Of a stretch of DNA of 64,000 nt, positions 39,206 to 49,709 are shown piece after piece (the first letter of the stretch is position 1; every line of letters starts with the position of its first letter). Below the pieces are notes generated by a model. It saw nothing but the letters and a program-made list of their open reading frames with translations. It ran no database searches and was not told where the DNA came from. This DNA comes from Rhodospirillales bacterium 24-66-33 (GTDB taxonomy: Bacteria > Pseudomonadota > Alphaproteobacteria > Reyranellales > Reyranellaceae): NCBI GenBank assembly GCA_002281855.1, contig NCHQ01000014.1, forward strand, positions 1 to 64,000, read 5' to 3'. Made by a program: the position numbers and the translations under genes.

Positions 39206-41281
39206 TCAGGCGGCCTGCCGTTTCCGGATCTCCTCGACGATGCGCTCGGCCGTGCGGCCGGCCAGCTCCTGCAGATGGTCGAACTCCGCCCGGAAGGTGC
39301 CGATGCCCTGGGTGACCGATCGGATCTCCACGATCATGTCGGCGATCTCGGCCTCCGGCATCAGGGCAGAGACCTCGTCCCACCCCGGCCAGTCGGCTCT
39401 GGCGTCGTAGCCGAGAAGCTGGCCGCGGCGCCCCGAGATCAGCCGCTGCAGCCGCGGCGTCGACTCGGCCGGTCCGGCCACCGTGACCCGGAGAATGGGC
39501 TCGAGCAGGACCGGCCTGCACTTGGGCATGGCCTCGCTCATGGCGATGCGTGCGGCCATCTTGAACGACATCTCGGAACTGTCGACGGCATGGTACTGGC
39601 CGTCGAACAGCGTCGCTTCCAGATCGACCACCGGTTGCCCGAGCGGTCCCTCCTTCAGGGACTCAGCCAGTCCTTCCTCCACCGCCGGGATGAAATTGCG
39701 CGGCACCACGCCGCCCACGATCCGATCGACGAAGCGGAAGCCCGACCCGCGCGGCAACGGCTTGATCTCGACCTTGATGTCGGCGAACTGGCCGTGGCCG
39801 CCGGTCTGGCGCTTGTAGCGGGCATGCTGTTGCGTGCCGGCCTGGATGGTCTCGCGATAGGCGACCCGCGGCGTCGTCGTCTCGACGGCGACGTTGTAGC
39901 GGCCGGCCAGCTTGTCGATGGCGACCTTGAGATGCATTTCGCCCTGGCCTCGCAGCAGCAGTTCGTGCGTCTCGCCGCGCTGCTCGAAGGAGAGCGACGG
40001 GTCTTCCTCGACGATCTTCTGGAGAGCGCCCGAGAGTTTCACCTCATCGTTGCGGTTGCGGGCCGAGAGGGCCAGGCCGAAGACGGGATCGTCGGCCGCC
40101 GGGAAATCCGCCGCGGCAGCGATCGCCGCGGGACCGAGGAGTTGGCCCGACGACAGGGCCTCGACCTTGGCCAGGGCCACGATCTCGCCGGCGCGGGCCT
40201 CGGCGAACTTGTCCAGCCTCTGCCCGAACGGTCTCAGGATCGAGCCGATCCGCTGTCCGCCGACAGTCTGGCCTTCGGCGAGCGTGCCCGCCCAGATGCG
40301 ACAGAGCGAGAGCTTTCCGGTGTGGCTCTGGTGCAGGACCTTGAAACATTCCGCCATGGGAGCGCCGTCCGACGGCAATGCCCGGCGCCGTGCCGTCTCC
40401 TCGACGACGGGGGTGTCGTGGCGCAGCGCCTTCAGCAGGCGCCGCACGCCGTTCTCCCGGTCGCCGGCGCCGAGCAGCACCGGCACGATCTTGTCGGTGC
40501 AGAACTCGTCGTGCAGATCGCGATAGATCAGCGACTTCTCCGGCGCGATGTCCTCGATGAGCTGTTCCAGTAGTGCGTCGTCGAACTCCGAGAGCGTCTC
40601 GAGCAGGTCGCGCCGCGCCTCGGCCTCGCGCGGCAGCACCTCGGCCGGCATTTCGATCAGGTCGGACGCGCCGCTGCTGCGGTAGCGGTAGGCCCGCTCG
40701 CTCACGAGATCGACGTAGCCCACCGTCTCCTCGCTGCCGTCGGCGGCGGCACGGCGGATCGGCACCTGCCGCAACACGAGCCTGCGCCGCGACACCGACT
40801 GCAGGGCCGACAGGAGGTCTCGGACGCGGACCTCGGCCGAATCGATCTTGTTGACGAAGATGACATGCGGAATGTGCCGGTCCTCGATGAACTTGAGGAG
40901 CGGCGTCAGCGCCATCACGCGCTCGACCGAGGGTTCGCAGACCAGCACCGCGGCATCGCACACCGCGAGGCCCGCAAAGGCGTCGTGCTGGAATTCGATC
41001 GAGCCCGGCACATCGAGGAAGGTCCACTGGTCGCCGAGATAGTCGACGGAGGCCACGTTGATTTCCGTGCCCATGTTGCGCTTGCGCGCTTCGACGGCCC
41101 CATCGCCGATCGATGTCCCGGCGCGTGTCGAGCCGCGCCGGCCGATGGCGCCGGTCGCGTAGAGAATGCTTTCGAGCAGGCTGGTCTTGCCCGACAGGTA
41201 CGGCCCGCACAGCGCCACCACGCGATGCGCGCCGCTGCCTGGTCTGCCGCCGGTGATGGTCTCCGTCTTGAATTCGGCCAT
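39206..41281 (-). CDS. Elongation factor G-like GTPase
   Basis: A 691-residue EF-G paralogue, probably not the main translocase. Domain order is as in EF-G: GTPase domain (P-loop GPYLSGKTS at 26-34, NKIDSAEVRV), domain II (GKLSLCRIWAGTLAEGQTVG), III (EEDPSLSFEQRGETHELLLR), IV (TGGHGQFADIKVEIKP) and V (ILRVTVAGPAESTPRLQRLI). The G3 motif reads DVPGSIEF where canonical EF-G has DTPGHVDF, so the catalytic His is Ser, and the P-loop departs from AHIDAGKT. GTP hydrolysis may be slow or specialised. GGAGG lies 8 nt before the ATG at 41281. It appears to be a single gene. Confidence 0.9.
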   Translation of the reverse strand: MAEFKTETITGGRPGSGAHRVVALCGPYLSGKTSLLESILYATGAIGRRGSTRAGTSIGDGAVEARKRNMGTEINVASVDYLGDQWTFLDVPGSIEFQHDAFAGLAVCDAAVLVCEPSVERVMALTPLLKFIEDRHIPHVIFVNKIDSAEVRVRDLLSALQSVSRRRLVLRQVPIRRAAADGSEETVGYVDLVSERAYRYRSSGASDLIEMPAEVLPREAEARRDLLETLSEFDDALLEQLIEDIAPEKSLIYRDLHDEFCTDKIVPVLLGAGDRENGVRRLLKALRHDTPVVEETARRRALPSDGAPMAECFKVLHQSHTGKLSLCRIWAGTLAEGQTVGGQRIGSILRPFGQRLDKFAEARAGEIVALAKVEALSSGQLLGPAAIAAAADFPAADDPVFGLALSARNRNDEVKLSGALQKIVEEDPSLSFEQRGETHELLLRGQGEMHLKVAIDKLAGRYNVAVETTTPRVAYRETIQAGTQQHARYKRQTGGHGQFADIKVEIKPLPRGSGFRFVDRIVGGVVPRNFIPAVEEGLAESLKEGPLGQPVVDLEATLFDGQYHAVDSSEMSFKMAARIAMSEAMPKCRPVLLEPILRVTVAGPAESTPRLQRLISGRRGQLLGYDARADWPGWDEVSALMPEAEIADMIVEIRSVTQGIGTFRAEFDHLQELAGRTAERIVEEIRKRQAA

Positions 41282-41400
41282 GACAACGTCCTCCTTCTTC
41301 GCAGAAAGCGCAGAAGCTCCGGACGGAGGTCTCGGAATAGACATTACGCTTCCGAACGATCAGCCGGAGCGAAGCCCACTTGTCATGAAAATCGTTTCAC

Positions 41401-41432
41401 CCCCGCCCGGACGAGTCAAACACCGGGCGGGG
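41401..41432 (-). terminator. Strong hairpin after the aminotransferase gene
   Basis: CCCCGCCCGG (41401-41410) pairs perfectly with CCGGGCGGGG (41423-41432) over a 12-nt loop, 20 bp beyond the aminotransferase stop and before the EF-G-like gene. A T tract is missing, so rho-independent termination is possible but imperfect. Confidence 0.55.
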
Positions 41433-41452
41433 ATGAATTAGGTCAGCAGTCC

Positions 41453-42739
<1,287 letters not shown>

Positions 42740-42793
42740 TTATCGTCGGGCGGGCCGTACTCGCGCTAGGGCAATGAGGGGTAAAGGGTCGAG

Positions 42794-43300
42794 ATGAAGT
42801 TCCTGTTCGTGCCGTTGCGGTTCCTCATCTCACCGGTCTTCATCGCGGCGGTCGACGTGATGATCCTGTTCCCGATGGTGCTGTCGATCATCGACATCGT
42901 GCAGAGCGTGCAACGCCACAGCGATACCCAAGAGCCCGTCACCATTGCCTCCACGATCGCCCTGATCATGATCGGCTGGGGGGTGGCGCTGGAGGAGCGG
43001 GCGGTCATCCGCAGGCGGTTCGGTGTGTCGGGCGGCCCCGACGAGGAGCGACAGGTTCAGATCGACGAGATGTGCCACGAGTACGGGGTCGCCCAGCTCG
43101 TCCTCGGCCTTTTCGCCGAAATCGCGGTGGCGATGATCAGCCTGCCGGACCGCATCGTGAACACGGTCGGCTACGAACACGCGCTCCTGACGGTTTCGGT
43201 CATTCTCATCTCCATCGGCGCGGTCATCCAGCTACGGCATGTCTTCGTGCTGATCGCCACGCTCTGGCGTCGCAAGACAGCCCGGGAAGAGGCCGCCTAG
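42794..43300 (+). CDS. Membrane protein of unknown function
   Basis: 168 residues with about four hydrophobic segments (LISPVFIAAVDVMILFPMVL, VTIASTIALIMIGWGVALEE, QLVLGLFAEIAVAMISL, HALLTVSVILISIGAVIQL) and a charged middle (ERAVIRRRFGVSGGPDEERQ). No family is recognised. It stands alone, divergent from the aminotransferase, and its end overlaps the transglutaminase-like gene by 4 bp. Confidence 0.65.
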   Translation: MKFLFVPLRFLISPVFIAAVDVMILFPMVLSIIDIVQSVQRHSDTQEPVTIASTIALIMIGWGVALEERAVIRRRFGVSGGPDEERQVQIDEMCHEYGVAQLVLGLFAEIAVAMISLPDRIVNTVGYEHALLTVSVILISIGAVIQLRHVFVLIATLWRRKTAREEAA

Positions 43301-44115
43301 TCGATCAGCCGGACGGAGCAGTCCACGACCATCTTCGCATCGCCGAAGCCGACCCGGCGTCCGCTGACCGGCGCCGCGTCGCGGTAGTCGAGGCCCACGG
43401 CGACGCGCAGGCTGTCGCCGCGCGGGCTGATGCCGTTGGCCGGATCGAAGCCCACCCATTCCAGTCCCGGAAGCCAGGCTTCCGCCCAGGAATGGCTGGT
43501 TCGACCGACATGAAGTTCCGGATCGTCGTTGCGGAGATAGCCGCTGACATAGCGTGCGGGCACGCCGAGGCGGCGGCAGCAGGCGATGAAGATGTGGGCC
43601 TCGTCCTGCGCCACACCGGCGCCCCGGGTCAGCGCCTCGACGGCCGTGGTGTCCACGGTCGAGACGCCCGTCTTGTAGGCCACACGCGCGGAAATCCGCT
43701 CCATCAGCTCATGCAGGACGGCGACGCGCTGCGTGGGATCGGCGACGCGATCGGCCAGGCCCTCGATCACCGGATCGAAGCTTGAATCGTGCCGCGCGAG
43801 GCCCGTGTTGCGAAGCCAGAAGGGCGCCGGCAGGGTCGGCTCCTCGACATAGCGCAGCCACTGGTCGGTGCCGCTGTATTCGTACACCCCCTGCACGACG
43901 ATCTCGACGCTGTCGTGCTGCTGGGCGACCGAGAAGGTCGTGACCTGGTTGCCGTGGCCGTCCTTCCATTCCGACTTCTTGCCGGGGCCGTCGATGTGCC
44001 ACGACACGATACGTTGCGCCGCCGCGGGCTTGGGCGTGAGACGCACGTCGTGGATCGAATGTCCGGACGGTTGATCGAACTGGAAGCGGGTGGCGTGGTG
44101 GACGGAGAAACGCAT
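43297..44115 (-). CDS. Transglutaminase-like protein lacking the catalytic Cys
   Basis: 272 residues: an N-terminal beta domain (MRFSVHHATRFQFDQPSGHS, typical of this bacterial subgroup) and a C-terminal transglutaminase-like fold. The fold retains LGVPARYVSGYL, the His in SHSWAEAWLPG and the Asp in WVGFDPANG. The nucleophile position, normally GxCQD, reads GVAQDEAH (GCG, Ala). Two Cys follow in IFIACCRR. So the Cys-His-Asp triad is incomplete. It is the last gene of a three-gene operon with alpha-E and ATP-grasp proteins (8-bp gaps), a combination found in many bacteria and thought to make or remodel a peptide-like product. Confidence 0.88.
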   Translation of the reverse strand: MRFSVHHATRFQFDQPSGHSIHDVRLTPKPAAAQRIVSWHIDGPGKKSEWKDGHGNQVTTFSVAQQHDSVEIVVQGVYEYSGTDQWLRYVEEPTLPAPFWLRNTGLARHDSSFDPVIEGLADRVADPTQRVAVLHELMERISARVAYKTGVSTVDTTAVEALTRGAGVAQDEAHIFIACCRRLGVPARYVSGYLRNDDPELHVGRTSHSWAEAWLPGLEWVGFDPANGISPRGDSLRVAVGLDYRDAAPVSGRRVGFGDAKMVVDCSVRLID

Positions 44116-44123
44116 GTGTCAGC

Positions 44124-45056
44124 TCAATCCAGGAGGAACTGTCGGCCGATTTCGTCCGACAAGGTGCCGATGTCGCCGCGCAGCTCGCCCAGGAAACTGG
44201 CAAGGCCGATCTCGAACACCTTGTCGATGCGGGCATAGCGCAACCTCGCATGCAGCTCGCCCGCCAGCCGGTCCGCCTCGCCGCGCGTGCCGTAGGCATC
44301 CGCCAGCTCGCGCATGTTGAGGTCGACCATCCAGAGGCAGTGGTGCACCGAGCGCGGCACGTCGCGCCGCAACATCATCAGCTCCGCCACCTTCATGGGG
44401 TTGAGGGAGCTGCGGTAGATGCGCCGGTAGGTGCGCACGGCACCGACGCAGGCCAGGAGCTCGGACCACGCGAAGTAGTCGAGCCCCTCGGCGCTGGGAT
44501 TGCCGTCGGGCCGCAGCAGGTGGAACTTCACGTCCAGGATGCGGCCGGTATTGTCGGCGCGCTCGATGAAGGCACCGAGCTGCAGGAAGTTGTTGGCCTC
44601 GTCGCGCAGCAGCGTCACTTGCGCCGCGCCGAAGATCATCACCGCCTGCTTCTTCACCGACTCGATCAGCGCCCCGCGATCGAGCGCGGCCCGGTCCCCG
44701 CGCAGGCGGCCGCTGAGTTCCAGCCACAGCGCGTTCAGGCTCTCCCAGACGTCGACCGTGATGTTGTTGCGTTCCTCGCGGGCGTTGCGCCGCGCCGCGC
44801 CGATCGAATTGACGATGGAGGAGGGGTTGTTCTCGTCGATCACTAGGAAATCGATCAGGCTGGCGAGACGTTCGCCCTGGGCCTGGCTCTGGCGGAACTC
44901 GTCCTCCATGCCGAAGATCGCCGCGACGCCTGCGGCTTCCTCGCCGCGCGACTGAAGGGCCATGCGCTGGGTCGCCTCGATCAGCCGCGCGGTCGACTTG
45001 GCGCGCTGCAGGTAGCGACCCATCCAGTAGAGATTCTTGGCGGTGCTGCTCAGCAT
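44124..45056 (-). CDS. Alpha-E domain protein
   Basis: A 310-residue all-helical protein of the bacterial alpha-E family. It starts MLSSTAKNLYWMGRYLQRAK, the family hallmark, with later segments QLGAFIERADNTGRILDVKF, HLLRPDGN and VHHCLWMVDLNMRELADAYG. No enzymatic role is proven. It is nearly always encoded between a circularly permuted ATP-grasp protein and a transglutaminase-like protein, as here. Confidence 0.92.
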   Translation of the reverse strand: MLSSTAKNLYWMGRYLQRAKSTARLIEATQRMALQSRGEEAAGVAAIFGMEDEFRQSQAQGERLASLIDFLVIDENNPSSIVNSIGAARRNAREERNNITVDVWESLNALWLELSGRLRGDRAALDRGALIESVKKQAVMIFGAAQVTLLRDEANNFLQLGAFIERADNTGRILDVKFHLLRPDGNPSAEGLDYFAWSELLACVGAVRTYRRIYRSSLNPMKVAELMMLRRDVPRSVHHCLWMVDLNMRELADAYGTRGEADRLAGELHARLRYARIDKVFEIGLASFLGELRGDIGTLSDEIGRQFLLD

Positions 45057-45063
45057 CGTGGGC

Positions 45064-46500
45064 CTACCTGTCGTCCGCCTGGTCGGGTGCCAGGACCCAG
45101 GTGTCCTTGGTGCCGCCGCCCTGGCTCGAATTGACGACCAGGGAGCCTTCCTTGAGCGCGACGCGCGTCAGGCCGCCGGGCACGATCGTGATCTTCTTGC
45201 CCGAGAGCACGAAAGGGCGGAGGTCGACGTGCCGCGGCGCCACGCCCCGGCTCACGAAAGTGGGGCAGGTCGAGAGCGCCAGCGTCGGCTGGGCGATGTA
45301 GTTGTCGGGCCGCGCCTTCAGGAGCGCCGCGAATTCCTCGATCTCGGCCTTGCTCGCGGTCGGGCCGACCAGCATGCCCTTGCCCCCCGAGCCATGCACT
45401 TCCTTCACCACGATCTCGGAGAGATGCTCGAGCACGTACTTGTAGTCGTCGGCCCGGTCGCAGCGCCAGGTCGGCACGTTCTGCAGGATCGGCTCCTCGC
45501 CGAGATAGAAGCGCACCATCTCGGGCACGTAGGTATAGGTCGACTTGTCGTCGGCGACGCCGTTGCCCAGCGCGTTGACGATGTTCACGCGGCCGGCGCG
45601 CAGGGCGCCCAGCAGGCCGGCCACCCCGAGGAAGGAGTCGGGACGCATCGCCAGCGGGTCGAGATACGCATCATCGACCCGGCGGTAGATGACATCGACC
45701 CGCTGCGGTCCGCGCGGCGTGCGCATGTAGACCCGGCTTTCGTCGACGAACAGGTCTGAGCCCTTGACCAGCTCGATGCCCATCTCGTCGGCGAGGAACG
45801 CGTGCTCGAAATAGGCGCTGTTGTAGTGACCCGGGGTCAGCAGCACGACGTTTGGCTCGTGGCCGTCGCTGAACGACACGGACCGCAGCGTCGCCAGCAG
45901 TTCCTCGGAATAGTCGGCGACCGGCAGGACGCTCATCGCGGCGAACAGTTCGGGCGCCAGCCGCATCATCACTTCGCGATTCTCGAGGACGTAGGACACG
46001 CCGGACGGCGTGCGGACATTGTCCTCGAGGACGTAGAAGTCCTTCTCGCCGACACGAACGAGATCGATGCCGGCAATGTGGGCATGTACGCCGCCGGGGA
46101 GCTGCAGCCCCTGGGCCATGGCGACGAACTCGCCGTTCATCAGGATCTGTTCTTCGGGGATGATGCCGGCGCGGCATATTTCGCGCTGGCCATAGGCGTC
46201 GCTCAGGAAGGCGTTGAGGGCGCGCACGCGCTGCGTCAGGCCTTTGTGCAGGAACTGCCACTCGTCATATGCGATGACCCGGGGAATGATGTCGAAGGGG
46301 ATCGTCGTCTCGGATCCTTCGGCCGCGCCGTAGGCGCCAAAGGTGATGCCGTGCCGCCGGTAGAAGAGGTCGACCTCTCTTCGTGTCGCCTCCAACCGTT
46401 CGGGTGAGGTCCGGGCCAGCCAGTCGGCGACGCCGCGATAGGGCACGCGGACCGAGCCGTCGGTGCCCGAATTCATCTCATCGAATACCTTGGCGGCCAT
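45064..46500 (-). CDS. Circularly permuted type 2 ATP-grasp protein
   Basis: 478 residues. The order of nucleotide-binding elements is permuted relative to classic ATP-grasp ligases. Landmarks are RRHGITFGAYGAAEGSETTI, PFDIIPRVI, DLVRVGEKDFYVLEDNVRTP with the acidic metal-binding DN, VNALGNGVADDKSTYTYVPE, and the Lys-containing SEIVVKEVHGSGGKGMLVGP. Predicted to form an amide or peptide bond with ATP. It is the first gene of the ATP-grasp/alpha-E/transglutaminase operon, 7 bp before alpha-E. An in-frame GTG at 46512 is an alternative start. Confidence 0.92.
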   Translation of the reverse strand: MAAKVFDEMNSGTDGSVRVPYRGVADWLARTSPERLEATRREVDLFYRRHGITFGAYGAAEGSETTIPFDIIPRVIAYDEWQFLHKGLTQRVRALNAFLSDAYGQREICRAGIIPEEQILMNGEFVAMAQGLQLPGGVHAHIAGIDLVRVGEKDFYVLEDNVRTPSGVSYVLENREVMMRLAPELFAAMSVLPVADYSEELLATLRSVSFSDGHEPNVVLLTPGHYNSAYFEHAFLADEMGIELVKGSDLFVDESRVYMRTPRGPQRVDVIYRRVDDAYLDPLAMRPDSFLGVAGLLGALRAGRVNIVNALGNGVADDKSTYTYVPEMVRFYLGEEPILQNVPTWRCDRADDYKYVLEHLSEIVVKEVHGSGGKGMLVGPTASKAEIEEFAALLKARPDNYIAQPTLALSTCPTFVSRGVAPRHVDLRPFVLSGKKITIVPGGLTRVALKEGSLVVNSSQGGGTKDTWVLAPDQADDR

Positions 46501-46583
46501 CCGGCATTTCACCCCCTGTCAAAGCACCATATAAGCAATCGACGGGCCAACAAAGTGCCTGTGACGAGCGGAGGAGGCGCGGC

Positions 46584-47573
46584 ATGAAGCAGGTGCTGAT
46601 CGATCGGTACGGGACGCCGTGGGACGTGGCGCGCTGCGCCGAAGTCCCCGACGTGGGGGAGCCGGCGGCCGACGAGGTCGTCTTCGACGTGCTGGCCTTC
46701 CCGATCAATCCCGCCGACCTGTGGTTCTGCAAGGGAAGCTACCGGCTGAAGCCGCCGCTGCCGTCCACGCCCGGCGCCGAATGCGTCGGACGCGTCTCGG
46801 CGGTCGGATCGGCCGTGAGGCACGTCAAGGCGGGCGACCTCGTGATCAATCTGCAGCGCGAGAACTGGACGCAGAAGCGGCGGGTCAAGGGGGACGACGC
46901 GATCCCGCTGCCGGCCGGCATCGACCTGCGGCAGGCGGCGATGGTGCGAATCAACCCGCCGACGGCGCGGCTCATGCTGTCGGACTTCGTCGAGCTGGCG
47001 GCCGGCGAGTGGGTTATCCAGAACGTGGCCAATTCGGCGGTCGGGCGGTTGCTGATCGTGCAGGCGCATCAGCGTGGGCTGCGCACCGTCAACGTCGTGC
47101 GCCGGGCCGAGCTCGCAGACGAGCTGAAGGCGCTGGGCGCCGACGTCGTCCTGGTCGACGGCGACGATCTCGCGGAGCGCGTCGCCGGGGCGACCGGCAA
47201 CGCCGCGATCCGGCTGGGCATCGAGGCGATCGGCGGCGCGGCCACGGGGCGCATCGTCGACTGCATCGCGACCGAGGGCACCGTCGTGCATTACGGCTCG
47301 ATGAGCGGCGAGGATCCCAAGGTGGGGCGGAGCAACCTCATTTATCGCGGCATCAAGCTGACGGGGTTCATGCTGGGCCGTGGCCTGGCCCGGCGCGACG
47401 CGGCCAAGATCCGGGAAATCTATGCGGAGCTGGCGGCGCAGGTCGTGGCCGGTACGCTTTACGCCCCGGTGGACACGGTCTATCCGATCGAGAAGATCAA
47501 GGAGGCGCTGGCGCATGCCGACAAAGGCGGGCGCAACGGCAAGATCCTGGTGGCGCCCAACGGCGCGATTTGA
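46584..47573 (+). CDS. MDR-family oxidoreductase, enoyl thioester reductase (MECR)-like
   Basis: A 329-residue medium-chain dehydrogenase/reductase without zinc-ligand Cys residues. FPINPADLWFCKGSYRLKPP near the N terminus and the nucleotide-binding segment WVIQNVANSAVGRLLIVQAH resemble 2-enoyl thioester reductases of the Etr1/MECR type (VNPADLN...G.Y and NxANSxVG). It probably reduces an enoyl-ACP/CoA or a quinone-like substrate with NADPH. GGAGG is present 8 nt before the ATG at 46584. The NTF2-like gene follows by 16 bp. Confidence 0.85.
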   Translation: MKQVLIDRYGTPWDVARCAEVPDVGEPAADEVVFDVLAFPINPADLWFCKGSYRLKPPLPSTPGAECVGRVSAVGSAVRHVKAGDLVINLQRENWTQKRRVKGDDAIPLPAGIDLRQAAMVRINPPTARLMLSDFVELAAGEWVIQNVANSAVGRLLIVQAHQRGLRTVNVVRRAELADELKALGADVVLVDGDDLAERVAGATGNAAIRLGIEAIGGAATGRIVDCIATEGTVVHYGSMSGEDPKVGRSNLIYRGIKLTGFMLGRGLARRDAAKIREIYAELAAQVVAGTLYAPVDTVYPIEKIKEALAHADKGGRNGKILVAPNGAI

Positions 47574-47589
47574 AAGAGGGAGAAATGAG

Positions 47590-47964
47590 ATGAGTTCCGA
47601 CGTCGCGGAAATCGAGAAGGTGCTTCAGGTCTATTTCGACGGCCTGTACGAGGGCGACACCAAGAAGCTGGGCGAGGCCTTCCATCCTGCCTCGCACCTG
47701 TACAGTGCCGGCCCCGATGGCAAGGCCGCGGACATGCCGCGCGCCGACTGGTTCAAGATGGTCGAGAGCCGCAAGTCGGCCAGGGATAGCGGCAGCGAGC
47801 GGCGCGACCGCATCGTTTCGATCGACTTCTCCGGCCCGACGACGGCCTTTGCCAAGGTCGAGTGCCAGATCCCGCCGCGCTACTTCACGGACTATCTGAC
47901 GCTTCTGAAAGCAGAAGGCCGTTGGCAGGTCATTGCCAAGGCCTTCCACACCGTTACCAAGTAG
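47590..47964 (+). CDS. SnoaL/NTF2-like protein (putative lumazine-binding type)
   Basis: 124 residues with the NTF2-like fold: VAEIEKVLQVYFDGLYEGDT, EAFHPASHLYSAGPDG, FKMVESRKSARDSG and the final sheet LLKAEGRWQVIAKAFHTVTK. It resembles the lumazine-binding-like subgroup. It is in the same operon as the MECR-like reductase (16 bp apart), preceded by GAGGGAGAA. The function may be to bind the same substrate, but this is inference. Confidence 0.82.
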   Translation: MSSDVAEIEKVLQVYFDGLYEGDTKKLGEAFHPASHLYSAGPDGKAADMPRADWFKMVESRKSARDSGSERRDRIVSIDFSGPTTAFAKVECQIPPRYFTDYLTLLKAEGRWQVIAKAFHTVTK

Positions 47965-47988
47965 ACGACTGGGCGAGACGCGAGGAGC

Positions 47989-48534
<546 letters not shown>

Positions 48535-48815
48535 GACGATTTCCTTAGACGATTCCGCGGTCCTGCCGCGGCCGGCGGGACCTTATAGGCCGGCTTTCGA
48601 AAGACAAGCGGCAACTTCGGGGCCGCCGCCGGAAGGCTATGCTGCACCTGCGCCCTGTGCCGCTGCGGGCGCGGCTGCGACTGGCCGCCACATACCGGCC
48701 AGGGGTGAAAACCCGTTACCACCCACGGCTATATCTGGTACTAACCCGTTTGAAATGCGGGGGATTTTGCGGGTCGGAAAACCTGCCGGATCTTAACCGC
48801 CGAGGGGACGGATGC

Positions 48816-49685
48816 ATGGTCGTTAAGCGTGTATTGGGCGTCGTTGGACTGTTGGTGGCAATGGCCGGATTCGGTATTGCCGCGCCGGCCCAGGCGCAAA
48901 AAGTTATCGGCGTGCCGCATGATTGGCAGCTGAACTTCCCGCCGCCCTACACACCGATCATGGAACGGGTCGAATCGCTGCACGACCTGCTGCTGGTCAT
49001 CATCACCCTGATCTGTGTCTTCGTGCTGTTGCTGCTGGTGTACGCCGTGTGGCGTTTCCATGCCGGTCGCAACCCGACGCCGGCGACCGTGACGCACAAC
49101 ACGCTGCTCGAGATCGCCTGGACGATCATCCCGATCCTGATCCTGGTGGTGATCGCCATTCCGTCCTTCCGCCTGCTCTATTACAGCGACAAGGCGACCG
49201 AGGCCGCGCTGACGATCAAGGTCACCGGTCACCAGTGGTACTGGTCGTACAATTACCCCGATCAGGGCGATTTCACGGTCGAGAGCCGCATGCTGAGCGA
49301 GGCCGATCGCGCCAAGACCAAGCCGCAGGTGCCGCGCCTGCTCGCGGTCGACGAGGAGATGGTGATCCCGGTCAATACGGTGGTGCGCATCGTCGGCACC
49401 GCCGAGGGCGGCAGCATGCACGGCTGGACCGTTCCCGGCTTCGGCATCAAGAAGACGGTGATTCCGGGCCGCATCAACGAGGGCTGGATCAGCGTCAAGG
49501 AAGAGGGCCTGTATTTCGGTCAGTGCTCGCAGATCTGCGGTCAGAACCACAGCTTCATGCCGATCGGCGTTCGCGTGGTTTCGCAGGCCGACTTCGACAA
49601 ATGGGTTGCCGACAAGAAGAAGGCCGCCGGGCTCGCGCCCGCGACCGACATCGCGTCTGCCGCCACCACTCCCGCCACCCGCTAA
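48816..49685 (+). CDS. coxB: Cytochrome c oxidase subunit II
   Basis: The CuA-carrying subunit of the aa3 oxidase, which accepts electrons from cytochrome c. 289 residues: a signal peptide (MVVKRVLGVVGLLVAMAGFG ... QAQ), two membrane helices (LLLVIITLICVFVLLLLVYA, WTIIPILILVVIAIPSF) and the cupredoxin domain with HQWYWSYNYPD and the CuA ligands in GQCSQICGQNHSFMPI. The start ATG at 48816 follows GAGGGG. It is the first gene of a long operon. Confidence 0.97.
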   Translation: MVVKRVLGVVGLLVAMAGFGIAAPAQAQKVIGVPHDWQLNFPPPYTPIMERVESLHDLLLVIITLICVFVLLLLVYAVWRFHAGRNPTPATVTHNTLLEIAWTIIPILILVVIAIPSFRLLYYSDKATEAALTIKVTGHQWYWSYNYPDQGDFTVESRMLSEADRAKTKPQVPRLLAVDEEMVIPVNTVVRIVGTAEGGSMHGWTVPGFGIKKTVIPGRINEGWISVKEEGLYFGQCSQICGQNHSFMPIGVRVVSQADFDKWVADKKKAAGLAPATDIASAATTPATR

Positions 49686-49709
49686 GCGCTTCTCCGCAGG
49701 AGATCAAGA

